Shown one piece after another: positions 43,653-52,305 of a stretch of 64,000 nucleotides of DNA. Source of the stretch: Novosphingobium rosa NBRC 15208 (GTDB lineage: Bacteria > Pseudomonadota > Alphaproteobacteria > Sphingomonadales > Sphingomonadaceae); contig NZ_BCZE01000031.1 of assembly GCF_001598555.1 (NCBI RefSeq), positions 35,334 through 99,333 of the forward strand. Reading direction: 5' to 3'. The translations under genes were made by a program, and so were the position numbers. Every line of letters begins with the position of its first letter. Position 1 is the first letter of the stretch. A model generated the notes under the pieces. It had not been told where the DNA came from and did no database searches. It worked only from the letters and a program-made list of their open reading frames with translations.

Positions 43653-44340
43653 TTGCCACCGGGCCAACGGTGACGGTGCAGTCGGTGAGACCCGCGATCG
43701 AGACGTTGATGACGTCGCCCGACACCACCGCGCCCACGCCGGCAGGCGTGCCGGTGTAGATCAGATCGCCCGGCTCCAGACGGTAGAAGCGCGAGACGTA
43801 AGCGATCACTTCCTTCACGTCCCAGATCAGATCGGCCAGATCGGCGTCCTGCTTGGTGTCGCCATTGACCGTCAGCTTGATGCTGCCGCTTTCCAGCACG
43901 CCCGTCTCGCTCTGCGGGTGGATCAGGCCGAGCGGGCTGGACTGCTCGACATTCTTGCCGGTGCTCCAGGGGCGGCCCTTGTCGCGCGCTTCGAGCTGCA
44001 GATCGCGGCGCGTCATGTCCAGACCCGTGGCATAGCCGTAGATGTGATCGGCGGCGTTCTCTTCGGCGATGTTGCGGCCGCCCTTGCCCACGGCCAGAAC
44101 CAGCTCGGCCTCGAAGTGGAAGTTCGAGGTTTCCGAAGGATAGGCGATGGTGGTGCCACTGGGCACGACCGTCTCGGCCCACTTCGTGAAGAAGAAGGGC
44201 GCCTCGCGCGTGGGATCCTTGCCCATTTCGCGGGCATGGGCGGCGTAGTTGCGGCCGATGCAGAACAGGCGGCGCACGGGGAACTCGTTCCCGTCGGAGG
44301 TCTTGGCCACAATCGGGGCGGGCAGCGTGAAGAGGGTCAT
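43645..44340 (-). CDS. Fumarylpyruvate hydrolase (FAH family)
   Basis: A 231-residue FAH-family C-C hydrolase: CIGRNYAAHAREMG, metal ligands Glu77 and Glu79 in FHFEAELVLAVGKGG and Asp108 in YATGLDMTRRDLQ, plus the substrate loop KGRPWSTGKNVEQSSPLG. Length is that of the short fumarylpyruvate/acylpyruvate hydrolases. It converts fumarylpyruvate to fumarate and pyruvate, the last step of gentisate degradation. Its ATG is 2 bases beyond the gentisate dioxygenase stop, and the isomerase overlaps its end, giving a tightly coupled operon. Confidence 0.94.
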   Translation of the reverse strand: MTLFTLPAPIVAKTSDGNEFPVRRLFCIGRNYAAHAREMGKDPTREAPFFFTKWAETVVPSGTTIAYPSETSNFHFEAELVLAVGKGGRNIAEENAADHIYGYATGLDMTRRDLQLEARDKGRPWSTGKNVEQSSPLGLIHPQSETGVLESGSIKLTVNGDTKQDADLADLIWDVKEVIAYVSRFYRLEPGDLIYTGTPAGVGAVVSGDVINVSIAGLTDCTVTVGPVAND

Positions 44341-44341
44341 A

Positions 44342-45400
44342 TCAGGCGTTCCATTCGCGGTAGAGGTTGAGCTTTTCTTGGGCAGCTTTGTCGGAATAGG
44401 CAAACAGCACGAGATCGGTGTCGGCAGAGAAACGCACTTCCTTCCACGAAGGCACGCAGAACGTGTCGCGTTCGAGGAGCTGGATTTCCTCGCCATCGAT
44501 GATGACCGTGCCCATGCCTTCGCAGACGACGAAGATCGTGCCATCGCTGGAGCGGCGGGCCTTGGTCTCGAAGCCGGCCGGGATCAGGCGGACATGGGCC
44601 GAGATCGTCGGCATGATCGAGCCGCCATCGGCCGGATTGGTGAACTCCAGCGCATGGCCGACATGGGGATCGACCTCGGCCGACTTGGCCATGGCGTCCA
44701 GCGCCGGGCGCCACTGGGCATAGGGATAGTGGAACAAGGGCTGATGCGCGGGGCGACGATCCGCCGCCGTGCCGCGCATCGGGCGCATGTTGTGGCCATA
44801 GCGGGCCTGCGTATCGCCGGCGGGCGCGCTTTCAGGGAAGGCTTTCCCGTCGAAATGTTCGGCGAATTGCGCGTCGAACAGGCGGACGGTGGGAATGTCG
44901 AGGCCGTCGAGCCAGATCATCGGCCGGTCGGTGGTGTTGCCGTGATCGTGCCACTGGCCGCCGGGGGTGAGCACCAGATCGTACTGGCGCATGATCGCCT
45001 TTTCGCCATCGAGCGCGGTGAAGGCGCCGTCGCCCTCCATCACGAAGCGCAGGGCGCACTGGCTGTGGCGGTGGCAGGGGGCGATCTCGCCGGGGAGGAT
45101 CAGCTGGAGCCCGGCATAGAGGCTGGGCACGATGGCCGACTGGCCTTCAAGGCCGGGATTCTCGAGGATCAGCACGCGGCGCTCGGCCTGCTCGGCGCTG
45201 ATCAGATCGCCCGCGCGCATCAGATAGTCGCGCGCCTGATCGTAGTTCCAGCGATGAACATGGGCAGGCGAGTTGGGCTGCGGCTTGACGAGGCCAGCCA
45301 GCAGTTCCCACAAGGGCGTCAGATTGGCGGGCGCCATCTCCGCATAAAGCGCTTCGAGTTGCGACCTCTGGTCGTTGGGCCGATCGTTGGAAGGGGCCAT
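44342..45400 (-). CDS. Gentisate 1,2-dioxygenase
   Basis: A 352-residue bicupin. The N-terminal cupin holds the iron-binding histidines: His110 and His112 in APCHRHSQCALRFV and His151/His153 in GGQWHDHGN. The C-terminal cupin (about 255-335) has STDGTIFVV-like SSDGTIFVVCEGMGT. Sequence and length match gentisate dioxygenases, which cleave the ring between the carboxyl and hydroxyl carbons to give maleylpyruvate. It is the first gene of an operon with the two other gentisate enzymes and a sulfatase. A TAGCGCTA operator lies 100 bases upstream, between it and the divergent lacI-type gene. Confidence 0.94.
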   Translation of the reverse strand: MAPSNDRPNDQRSQLEALYAEMAPANLTPLWELLAGLVKPQPNSPAHVHRWNYDQARDYLMRAGDLISAEQAERRVLILENPGLEGQSAIVPSLYAGLQLILPGEIAPCHRHSQCALRFVMEGDGAFTALDGEKAIMRQYDLVLTPGGQWHDHGNTTDRPMIWLDGLDIPTVRLFDAQFAEHFDGKAFPESAPAGDTQARYGHNMRPMRGTAADRRPAHQPLFHYPYAQWRPALDAMAKSAEVDPHVGHALEFTNPADGGSIMPTISAHVRLIPAGFETKARRSSDGTIFVVCEGMGTVIIDGEEIQLLERDTFCVPSWKEVRFSADTDLVLFAYSDKAAQEKLNLYREWNA

Positions 45401-45499
45401 CTCGTCGATCCTCTAATCTCTTTGACTCGGGGCAAGCTCTTACGGGCTGCGCGCAGCTTCATGTGGAGCAACCACGCCCCCCGCGCAACCAAAAAATTG

Positions 45500-45511
45500 T
45501 AGCGCTATACC
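45500..45511 (-). promoter_or_regulatory. LacI operator of the gentisate operon
   Basis: Read on the minus strand, GGTATAGCGCTA has an 8-bp core dyad TAGCGCTA and overlaps a TACAAT -10-like element. The same 12 bases occur upstream of the TBDR at 52067-52078. It is likely bound by the LacI protein encoded at 45603. Confidence 0.75.
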
Positions 45512-45545
45512 AGAACAACTCTTGCCACCCCCCGCCCCGTTCATT

Positions 45546-45552
45546 TAGCGCT
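45546..45552 (+). promoter_or_regulatory. Partial LacI operator near lacI
   Basis: TTTAGCGCTGG contains seven of eight core bases and lies 50 bases upstream of the lacI-type start. It is a possible autoregulatory or second looping site. Confidence 0.45.
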
Positions 45553-45602
45553 GGAGGTGACGCGAAAACCGCCCCAGAAACCGTGACAACACAGGACAAC
45601 GG

Positions 45603-46646
45603 ATGACCACAGTAACGCGTTCCTCACGCCGCTCCCGGCAGGCGGTCACCATTTCCTCGGTGGCCGATGCGGCGGGCGTCTCGCCGATGACGGTATCGCA
45701 TGTGCTCAACGGCACCAAGCCCGTGCGCGAGGCGACCCACGCCGCCGTGATGAAGGCGGTGGAAGAGCTGGGCTATGTGCCCAATGCCGCCGCGCGCTCG
45801 CTGGCTTCGGCGCGCAGCACGCGGATCGGCATCGTCTATCGCAACGCGCAGAATGCCTTCCTTTCCGCCATGCTGGTGGGCGCGCTGAATGCCGCCGCGC
45901 GGGCCGGGGTGCAGATCATCATCCGCAAATGCGACGATCTTTCCGCCAGCGCCGCCATGGAAGCCGTTTCCGGACTGGTGCGCAGCGGAGCGAATGCGAT
46001 CCTTTTCGCCCCGCCCTACAATGAGCTGCTTTCGGGCAGCGCGGCGCTGGCCAAGCTGAATGTGCCGATGGCGGCCATCGCCTGCGGGCGGGGGCTGGCC
46101 GACATGGACACGGTGGGCGTCGATGAAAAGGCGGCGGCGCAGGCCATGACCGAGCATCTGCTCGACCGTGGTTACAAGCGCATCGGCTTTGTGATGGGCG
46201 CCTCGATCCACTCGGGCAGCAAGGCGCGTTTCGAGGGCTATGGCGCGGCGCTGGCGGCGCGCGGGATCGGCATCGATCCGGCGCTGATCGCCATGGGCGA
46301 TTTCAGCTTTGAATCGGGGCTGAGCGCGGGCTCTGCCCTGCTCGACCTGCCCGAGCCGCCCGATGCCATCTTCGCCAGCAATGACGATATGGCCGCGGGC
46401 GTGATCCTGAGCGCCCATCGCCGGGGGCTGAGCATCCCGCAGCATGTGGCCGTGGCGGGGTTCGACGATGCGCCCATCGCGGTGAAGATCTGGCCACCGC
46501 TGACCACCGTGCGTCAGGATGTCGATCTGATGGCGGCGCAGGCCACCGACTGGCTGATCCAGCGCCATCGCGAGGATGAAGGGACCGCCAAGGCGCCCCT
46601 GTCGCAATGGGTGCCTTATACGATCGTCCTGCGCGAAAGCGCCTGA
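45603..46646 (+). CDS. LacI-family transcriptional regulator
   Basis: A 347-residue LacI/GalR protein. The helix-turn-helix is at about residues 15-36 (VTISSVADAAGVSPMTVSHV, then the hinge region LASARSTR), followed by a periplasmic-binding-protein-like sensor ending in the usual GFDDAPIAVKIWPPLTTVRQ. Its likely site is GGTWTAGCGCTA, found upstream of the gentisate operon, the TBDR operon and the GH3 gene. LacI members usually sense sugars, so a glycoside or its sugar is the expected inducer. It is divergent from gentisate dioxygenase. Confidence 0.93.
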   Translation: MTTVTRSSRRSRQAVTISSVADAAGVSPMTVSHVLNGTKPVREATHAAVMKAVEELGYVPNAAARSLASARSTRIGIVYRNAQNAFLSAMLVGALNAAARAGVQIIIRKCDDLSASAAMEAVSGLVRSGANAILFAPPYNELLSGSAALAKLNVPMAAIACGRGLADMDTVGVDEKAAAQAMTEHLLDRGYKRIGFVMGASIHSGSKARFEGYGAALAARGIGIDPALIAMGDFSFESGLSAGSALLDLPEPPDAIFASNDDMAAGVILSAHRRGLSIPQHVAVAGFDDAPIAVKIWPPLTTVRQDVDLMAAQATDWLIQRHREDEGTAKAPLSQWVPYTIVLRESA

Positions 46647-46654
46647 AAACGCGT

Positions 46655-46684
46655 TCGGCCGGGAGGCGGAAACCTCCTGGCCGA
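46655..46684. terminator. Hairpin between convergent lacI and MFS genes
   Basis: TCGGCCGGGAGG pairs with CCTCCTGGCCGA across the loop CGGAAA with one G-U position. It lies eight bases beyond the LacI stop. A T-rich stretch is not adjacent, but the site suits a bidirectional terminator. Confidence 0.65.
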
Positions 46685-46709
46685 GCCGGTTCACGCTTCA
46701 TTGCTTTGA

Positions 46710-48041
46710 TTAAAGCGCGATGATCCGGCGATAATCCTTCATCCCCATCCACAGCAGCACCACCGACAGCGGCGAGGCCACGGCGCAGACGATCGAGATC
46801 GCGTAATGCAGCGCCTTGGGATCGTGGAACACATAGTCGGTCACCAGCGCAATCGCCGTGGGACCAAGCGCCGCACCGATCAGATTGATCGTGAGCATAT
46901 AGGCCGCCGACATCAGCGCGCGCATGCGGTTCGGGGTCAGCTCCTGCAGGGTGGCCAGACCGCCGCCAAAGTTGAAACCGGCCAGAAAATTCATCAGCCC
47001 GATCAGCACCAGCGCCATGCCCGCCGTGGGCATCAGCGGGAAGGCGATTGTGACGGGCACCAAAGCGACAAAGCCGATCATCGAGGCCTGAAGATTGCCA
47101 TGCGCCAGCCCGCGCTTGCGCAGCCAGCTGGCCACCAGACCGCCCGCCAGCGCGCCCGACGTGCCGCAGACAAAGACCACCGGGCCATAGAGACTGCCCA
47201 CCTGCGCCGTCGTCCAGCCATAGGAGCGCTCAAGGAACGCGGGGATCCACACCGCCGTGCCATTGCCCACCAGCACCATCAGCGCAAAGCCCAGCATGAT
47301 CCCGATATAGGCCTTGGCCCGCGCACCGACATGCGCGAAAAACTGCGAAAGCGGCACGCTGTCCTGCGCGGCGGTGGTGTCATTCGCTTCGCCGCGACGG
47401 GCCGGTTCGCGCAGAGTCAGCGTCACCAGCGTCAGCAGCAGGCCGGGGATGCCCAGCAGCAGGAAGACCAGCTGCCAGCCCTTCATCGCGCCCGCCAGCG
47501 GCACCATCACCGTACCGCCCGGGGGCAGATGCGCAAAGATCACCCCGCCGATCACCAGCGCCGAGGCGCTGCCCAGATAGATGCCGATCTGATAGATGCC
47601 CATGGCCAGCGGCAGGCGGCTCTTGGGGAAATAGTCCGAAAGCAGCGAATAGGCGGCGGGGGTCAGCCCGCCCTCGCCCGCGCCCACGCCGATGCGGGCG
47701 GCAAACAGGCTGGTGAAGCTGCGCGCGAAACCGCAAAGGCTGGTCGCCACGCTCCACACCAGAATCGCGCCCGCCACGATGTTGCGGCGGTTCGAGCGGT
47801 CGGCGATGCGCGCGATGGGCAGGCCCACCGCGACATAGAACAGCGTGAAGGACAGGCCATAGAGCAGGCTGATCGCCGTGTCCGAAATGGCCAGATCCTT
47901 CTTGATCGGCTGCACCAGCAACGCCAGCGCCTGCCGGTCGACAAAGGCCAGCGTGTTGGCCAGCATCAGCACGATGGCCACCCACCAGGCACGCCCCGGC
48001 GAGGGCCAGGGCTTTTCAGGAGCGGAAACAGGTTCGGACAT
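46710..48041 (-). CDS. MFS transporter, Spinster-like
   Basis: A 443-residue inner-membrane protein with about twelve helices. The N-terminal half has NTLAFVDRQALALLVQPIKKD, YGLSFTLFYVAVGLPIARIAD and GVGAGEGGLTPAAYSLLSDY, the pattern of the Spinster/hexuronate-like MFS group common beside sphingomonad TBDRs. ATG 48041 has AGGAAG upstream. It is the third gene of the TBDR-DUF1593-MFS operon, 41 bases after the DUF1593 stop, and should carry the imported compound across the inner membrane. Confidence 0.92.
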   Translation of the reverse strand: MSEPVSAPEKPWPSPGRAWWVAIVLMLANTLAFVDRQALALLVQPIKKDLAISDTAISLLYGLSFTLFYVAVGLPIARIADRSNRRNIVAGAILVWSVATSLCGFARSFTSLFAARIGVGAGEGGLTPAAYSLLSDYFPKSRLPLAMGIYQIGIYLGSASALVIGGVIFAHLPPGGTVMVPLAGAMKGWQLVFLLLGIPGLLLTLVTLTLREPARRGEANDTTAAQDSVPLSQFFAHVGARAKAYIGIMLGFALMVLVGNGTAVWIPAFLERSYGWTTAQVGSLYGPVVFVCGTSGALAGGLVASWLRKRGLAHGNLQASMIGFVALVPVTIAFPLMPTAGMALVLIGLMNFLAGFNFGGGLATLQELTPNRMRALMSAAYMLTINLIGAALGPTAIALVTDYVFHDPKALHYAISIVCAVASPLSVVLLWMGMKDYRRIIAL

Positions 48042-48082
48042 CAAGGCTTCCTGTAAGGTTGAGTGGCATCACCGTAGAGCGT

Positions 48083-49546
48083 TCAGGGCTGAACATCCAC
48101 GATAAGGCGGCGATAGCTGGTGAGCGCGGGAGTGCCATTGTCGGACACCTCCAGAATGATGTGCAGCGTGGCCGGTTTGGTCACGCCGGGCATGGTGGCC
48201 TGCGTGGTCAGGGCATCGGCCTGCGCAAAGGTGACGGGAGGCTGGGGCGGAATGCCGCCGACCTCGCGATATTGCCACCAATGGGCGTGGATGGGGTTGC
48301 CATCGGGATCGCGCGAGGCGCTGGCGTCCAGCATGATGGTCTCGCCGCTTTTGGCGGTCAGGTGCAGCACGCCGCGCCCCGCCTGCCCTTGTGCCACGGC
48401 CTGTGGCGCATGGTTGGCCTGCTTGGGATCGGGCGTCAGCGTCCAGCCGATGCGCGCGGCAAAGTCGTTCTGGAAGGCGCGGCGCCAGCGATAGACCGTC
48501 GCCTGATTGCCCGAAAACAGCGTGCCGTCACGCTCGAAGATATCCTTGGTGTCGGCGTGCAAGCCCATGCCCGGCGACTGCACCATATAGCGCCCGCCCC
48601 AAGAACCCCATTCCGGATGCCCGGGATCGGAGAGACCGTTGGGAATCAGATAGAGGAAGGCGGGCGTGTCGCCCTCCATGATAAAGGCAGGCAGCGGATA
48701 GAGGCTGCCCAAAGGCCCGCGCCGGATGTTGGCCGAGAGCCATGGGTCTTGCACGGTCTCGCGGTCGGGCCAGCGTTCGGCGGTGCGGCGGTCTCCGGAA
48801 ATGCCCGACCATGCCGCCATATTGTACTGGCCCCAGCCATGGATGCTGGCGATCCAGAACAGCTGCGGAAATTCATGCCGCGCCCATGGCCCGGCATCGT
48901 CCTGATCGGAGATGGAATAGACGCGCAGCTTGGCGACAAACTGCTTCACCTGCTCCGGGCTGCGGGTGGCGCGCACCGACCACAGCGCCTGCGCCAGATC
49001 GACCGCTCCGCCCCAGCACAGCACCCAGACCGGGCGGGCATCGGGCTTGTCGGCGGCGGCGATGATCGCGCGCGAGGCGTCGGTGTCATGCCCCTGCCCC
49101 ACGCCCGCCATGCCATAGAGCGGCGCGCCCGCGATCACTTTCGCGCGTAGCGCTTCGGCGGTGGGGTAGCCTTGGGCGTGATGGTTCAGATTGTCGCGCA
49201 CCTGAGCATAGCCCGCGATGCGTTCCAGCATCAGATCGGGCCGCACCTTGTCGCGCTGCCATGTCGAGGTGGTGGCGATCAGGGCCTCGACATCGAATTC
49301 GTTGGTGTAGAGCAGAAAGCGCACAAGGCTTTCGGAATCATCGGGCTCATTGCCGATGTCGCTCAGCACGATGATGCGCGGTTTGGCCGGTGCCGGATCG
49401 GCCTTCACCGTCGCGGACGCCGCCTGCGCGCCATGCGCCACAGGCAGACCCAGCGCCATCAGCGCAGCCGAAAGCCAAACACGCGCCGGGCGAGGGAGCC
49501 CGGCGCGCGAGGAAGAGATACGGGGCAGGGAAGAACCCCGTATCAT
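48083..49546 (-). CDS. Exported nucleoside-hydrolase-like protein (DUF1593/Sde182-type)
   Basis: A 487-residue protein with a signal peptide (WLSAALMALGLPVAHGAQA). The nucleoside-hydrolase-like domain starts IIVLSDIGNEPDDSESLVRF, an Asp cluster like the calcium site of nucleoside hydrolases. LLYTNEFDVEALIAT, VWVLCWGGAVDLAQAL and KLRVYSISDQDDAG follow. An Ig-like domain (about 380-487) ends the protein. This is the DUF1593 (Sde182-type cellulose-binding, nucleoside-hydrolase-like) family, of uncertain activity. The start shares one base with the TBDR stop, so the two are coupled. A glycosidase acting on a phenolic or ribosyl-type substrate in the periplasm is plausible but unproven. Confidence 0.9.
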   Translation of the reverse strand: MIRGSSLPRISSSRAGLPRPARVWLSAALMALGLPVAHGAQAASATVKADPAPAKPRIIVLSDIGNEPDDSESLVRFLLYTNEFDVEALIATTSTWQRDKVRPDLMLERIAGYAQVRDNLNHHAQGYPTAEALRAKVIAGAPLYGMAGVGQGHDTDASRAIIAAADKPDARPVWVLCWGGAVDLAQALWSVRATRSPEQVKQFVAKLRVYSISDQDDAGPWARHEFPQLFWIASIHGWGQYNMAAWSGISGDRRTAERWPDRETVQDPWLSANIRRGPLGSLYPLPAFIMEGDTPAFLYLIPNGLSDPGHPEWGSWGGRYMVQSPGMGLHADTKDIFERDGTLFSGNQATVYRWRRAFQNDFAARIGWTLTPDPKQANHAPQAVAQGQAGRGVLHLTAKSGETIMLDASASRDPDGNPIHAHWWQYREVGGIPPQPPVTFAQADALTTQATMPGVTKPATLHIILEVSDNGTPALTSYRRLIVDVQP

Positions 49547-51942
49547 CAGAAGCGGTAACCGATCGTGCCGCCCACGTAACGGCGCGAGTCCTTGTTGACG
49601 TTGGCCCACAGGTCGGTCGCATTGGTGGTGGTGGCCAGAATGGTGCCGTGGTTCAGCTGGCTGTAGTAGTTCTGGTTGAACAGGTTGCGGATGAAGAAGC
49701 TGACGTTCCAGCGCTTGTCCGGTCCGGTCAGGCCCAGGGTCAGGTCAACCAGCGTATAGGCCTTCTGCGTCAGCAGAGGATCCTGGTTCAGCGACAGGCT
49801 GGTGGCGCTCTGATAGTTGATCGGCATCATGATCGAGCCGGTCAGATTGCCGATCTCATGCTCCCAGCGCGGCGTGAAGCCCACGCGATACTTCGGCGTG
49901 GCGGGCAGCTGGCCGCCCACGACATCGATGATCGCGCCCGAATTGGTGGTGCCGGTGCGCTTGATGTAGCAGGTGTTGCTGGGGAAGTTGGCGGTATAGG
50001 TCGTCAGCCCCGTCTGCTGCTGGATGCCGCAGGTCTGGCCGGGCACGTCGATCGTGGCGTCCAGATAGGTGAAGTTGGCGGCCAGCGAGAAGTGATCGTC
50101 GGGGCGGAAATTGGCCTCGACCTCGAAGCCCTGCGAGCGCGACTTGCCCGCATTGGCCAGCACGGTGTTGAAGGAGTTGTTCACAACGTCGGTCACCAGC
50201 GCCTGCACCTGCAGATTGGTGAAATCGCTGCGGAACAGGGCGGTGTTGATGTCGAACTTGCCGCCGGGCGCCTGCCATTTCAGGCCCAGCTCGTAAGCGT
50301 TGACATGCTCGGGCGCGAGCCCCGTCTGGGTGGCGAAGTTGGTGCCGATGTCGATGTCCAGCGCGAAGGCCTTGTAGCCACGGGTGTAGCTGCCATAGGC
50401 CTGCAGATTGCGGTTGAACTCGTAACGCAGGCCGGCCTTGCCGGTCAGCGCGCTGCCGCTGCGGTGGGTGGTGCCGCTGGAGATCACCGAGCCGGGGAAG
50501 GTCACATCGGTGCTGGTCAGGGCGCCATAGTTGCGGCCCGTCACGCTCTGGGTTTCATACTGCTCGCGCAGGCCTGCGATGACATGCAGCTTGCCGATGG
50601 CGCGCCAGTCGATCTGGCCGAAACCGGCGATGTTGTCACCCGCATAGGAACCCTGCATGCCCGCCGACTGCGACACCGAGGTGCCGGTGCAGGGCGAACC
50701 GATCGAAGCCCCCGCCGAGCAGGTATAGCGCGTGCGCGACTGCTGACGGTTGAGGTTGATGTGATTGTAGAACACACCGGCGACATAGGTGAAGTCGCTG
50801 TTGCCGTTCGAACCGATGCGCAGTTCCTGCGACCAATTGCTGTAGGCGACATGGTTCAGGTTGTTGTTCCACGCCGAATAGGCCGAGGCGCCGACATAAC
50901 GATTGGGGATCGAGGCGATCTGATCGGGCTCGAACTGGTCGGTGTCGGTGAAGCGCTGGAAGGCGGTGATCGAGGTGATCGTGGCCGCGCCCAGATTCAG
51001 GTCGCCCTGCAGCGAGACGATGTTGGTGTTCGTCTTGAAGAAGCTCTGATCGTCATTCGATACGGTGCGGTTGGTGGGCGTGGCATTGATGCCGCCCAGC
51101 AGCGTCTGCACCGCAGGCGTGGTGATCGAGACCGGCACGCGCGAGCAGCAATCGGCGTTGTTCTTGGCAATATCGGCCAGCAGCTTGAAGGTCAGGTTGC
51201 TGGTGGCATCCCACTGCAGCTTGCCGCGCACGCCCCAGCTCTTGTACCCATTGGTCATCTTGCCAGTGTTGGCATTGTAGATGAAGCCGCCGACATCGTT
51301 GTAATAGCCGCTGACGCGCGCCTTGAGATTGTCGGTGATCGGGCCGGAGACCGAACCCTTGACGCGATACTCGCCCTTTTCAGCCACAGTGGCGTCGAAA
51401 TGGCCGGTCAGATGGTTGCTGGGCGCTTCGGTGACGATGTTGATGACGCCAGCCGTGGCGTTCTTGCCGAACAGCGTGCCCTGCGGCCCGCGCAGCACTT
51501 CGATGCGCTCCATATCGGCAAGATCGGCAAAGCCCTGCACCTGACGGGGCGCGACCACGCCATCGACCACCACGGCCACGGCCGATTCCACGCCATAGCT
51601 GAAGAGCTGCGTGCCGACGCCGCGAATGCGGAAGCTGGAGTTGCCCGGGCCATTGCCCGCCTGGAAGCTGAGCGAGGGCACGGCGCGCGTCAGGCTGGCG
51701 GTGTCGTTGATCTGCAGGCGGCTGAGCGTCTGGCTCGACACGGCGGTGACGGCGACGGGGACGGCGACGAGGCGCTCGGACCGCTTGTTGGCGGTGACCA
51801 CGATATCGCCGGGGGCGGGCTCGGCGGCAGCGGCGGCAGGCTCGGCCGCGGGCGCGGTTTGGGCCAGCGCCGGAGCGGCGGCGACCATGGCCAAGACGCT
51901 GGCAACGCAGGCCAGATGGCTGGAGACGACCCGATTCTTCAT
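49546..51942 (-). CDS. TonB-dependent receptor of the LacI regulon
   Basis: A 798-residue receptor: signal peptide (SVLAMVAAAPALAQT), TonB-box-like PGDIVVTANKRSERL, plug with RAVPSLSFQAGNGPGNSSFR and MERIEVLRGPQGTLFGKNATAGVIN, and a barrel ending GGTIGYRF. This is the class of sphingomonad receptors often linked with aromatic or plant-compound uptake. ATG 51942 has GGGAGG upstream; an in-frame ATG at 52059 lies at the operator. It is first in an operon with the DUF1593 protein and the MFS transporter. The GGTATAGCGCTA site is 125 bases upstream. Confidence 0.95.
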   Translation of the reverse strand: MKNRVVSSHLACVASVLAMVAAAPALAQTAPAAEPAAAAAEPAPGDIVVTANKRSERLVAVPVAVTAVSSQTLSRLQINDTASLTRAVPSLSFQAGNGPGNSSFRIRGVGTQLFSYGVESAVAVVVDGVVAPRQVQGFADLADMERIEVLRGPQGTLFGKNATAGVINIVTEAPSNHLTGHFDATVAEKGEYRVKGSVSGPITDNLKARVSGYYNDVGGFIYNANTGKMTNGYKSWGVRGKLQWDATSNLTFKLLADIAKNNADCCSRVPVSITTPAVQTLLGGINATPTNRTVSNDDQSFFKTNTNIVSLQGDLNLGAATITSITAFQRFTDTDQFEPDQIASIPNRYVGASAYSAWNNNLNHVAYSNWSQELRIGSNGNSDFTYVAGVFYNHINLNRQQSRTRYTCSAGASIGSPCTGTSVSQSAGMQGSYAGDNIAGFGQIDWRAIGKLHVIAGLREQYETQSVTGRNYGALTSTDVTFPGSVISSGTTHRSGSALTGKAGLRYEFNRNLQAYGSYTRGYKAFALDIDIGTNFATQTGLAPEHVNAYELGLKWQAPGGKFDINTALFRSDFTNLQVQALVTDVVNNSFNTVLANAGKSRSQGFEVEANFRPDDHFSLAANFTYLDATIDVPGQTCGIQQQTGLTTYTANFPSNTCYIKRTGTTNSGAIIDVVGGQLPATPKYRVGFTPRWEHEIGNLTGSIMMPINYQSATSLSLNQDPLLTQKAYTLVDLTLGLTGPDKRWNVSFFIRNLFNQNYYSQLNHGTILATTTNATDLWANVNKDSRRYVGGTIGYRF

Positions 51943-52066
51943 GCGACTATACCTCCCTGGGAGGCATTGGAAGAGAATGACGGCGGCCTTCAGGCCAATC
52001 CCATAAGCCTCTCCCAAGGCCTCTAAACTGTGCTTTTCGGTTTCGCTTTTCGCATCCAACGTGGAT

Positions 52067-52078
52067 TAGCGCTATACC
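52067..52078 (-). promoter_or_regulatory. LacI operator of the TBDR operon
   Basis: On the minus strand this reads GGTATAGCGCTA, identical over 12 bases to the gentisate-operon site, and continues AATCCAC. It lies about 125 bases upstream of the TBDR start. Confidence 0.75.
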
Positions 52079-52237
52079 GTTGAGCCGCATTTCGCGCTTT
52101 TCCGGGACGCTGTCAAGGCCGGAAAATGCGCTGCACTGCGGCATAACCCGTAACGGCCCTCCGCCACTTTTCGGGGATTTCGACGATTTCCTGCAAGATC
52201 AGCATGCAAACGCCCCTCTCGACAGGGCGCAAAGTTT

Positions 52238-52251
52238 GGTTTAGCGCTAAT
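52238..52251 (+). promoter_or_regulatory. LacI operator of the GH3 gene
   Basis: GGTTTAGCGCTAAT differs from the TBDR site by one base in the first twelve and shares the following AAT. It lies 55 bases upstream of the GH3 start. Confidence 0.75.
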
Positions 52252-52305
52252 CACGAAAGATCAGAGGCCCGCAGGCCCTGCACGCACGATTCGAGGGGAT
52301 TGAGA

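Larger units (their letters stand above)
51943..52305. other. Divergent control region between TBDR and GH3 genes
   Basis: A stretch of 363 bases with no gene. It holds two LacI-type operators (52067-52078 and 52238-52251), one for each divergent gene, and the ribosome sites at either end. Between the operators the sequence is ordinary. Confidence 0.7.
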
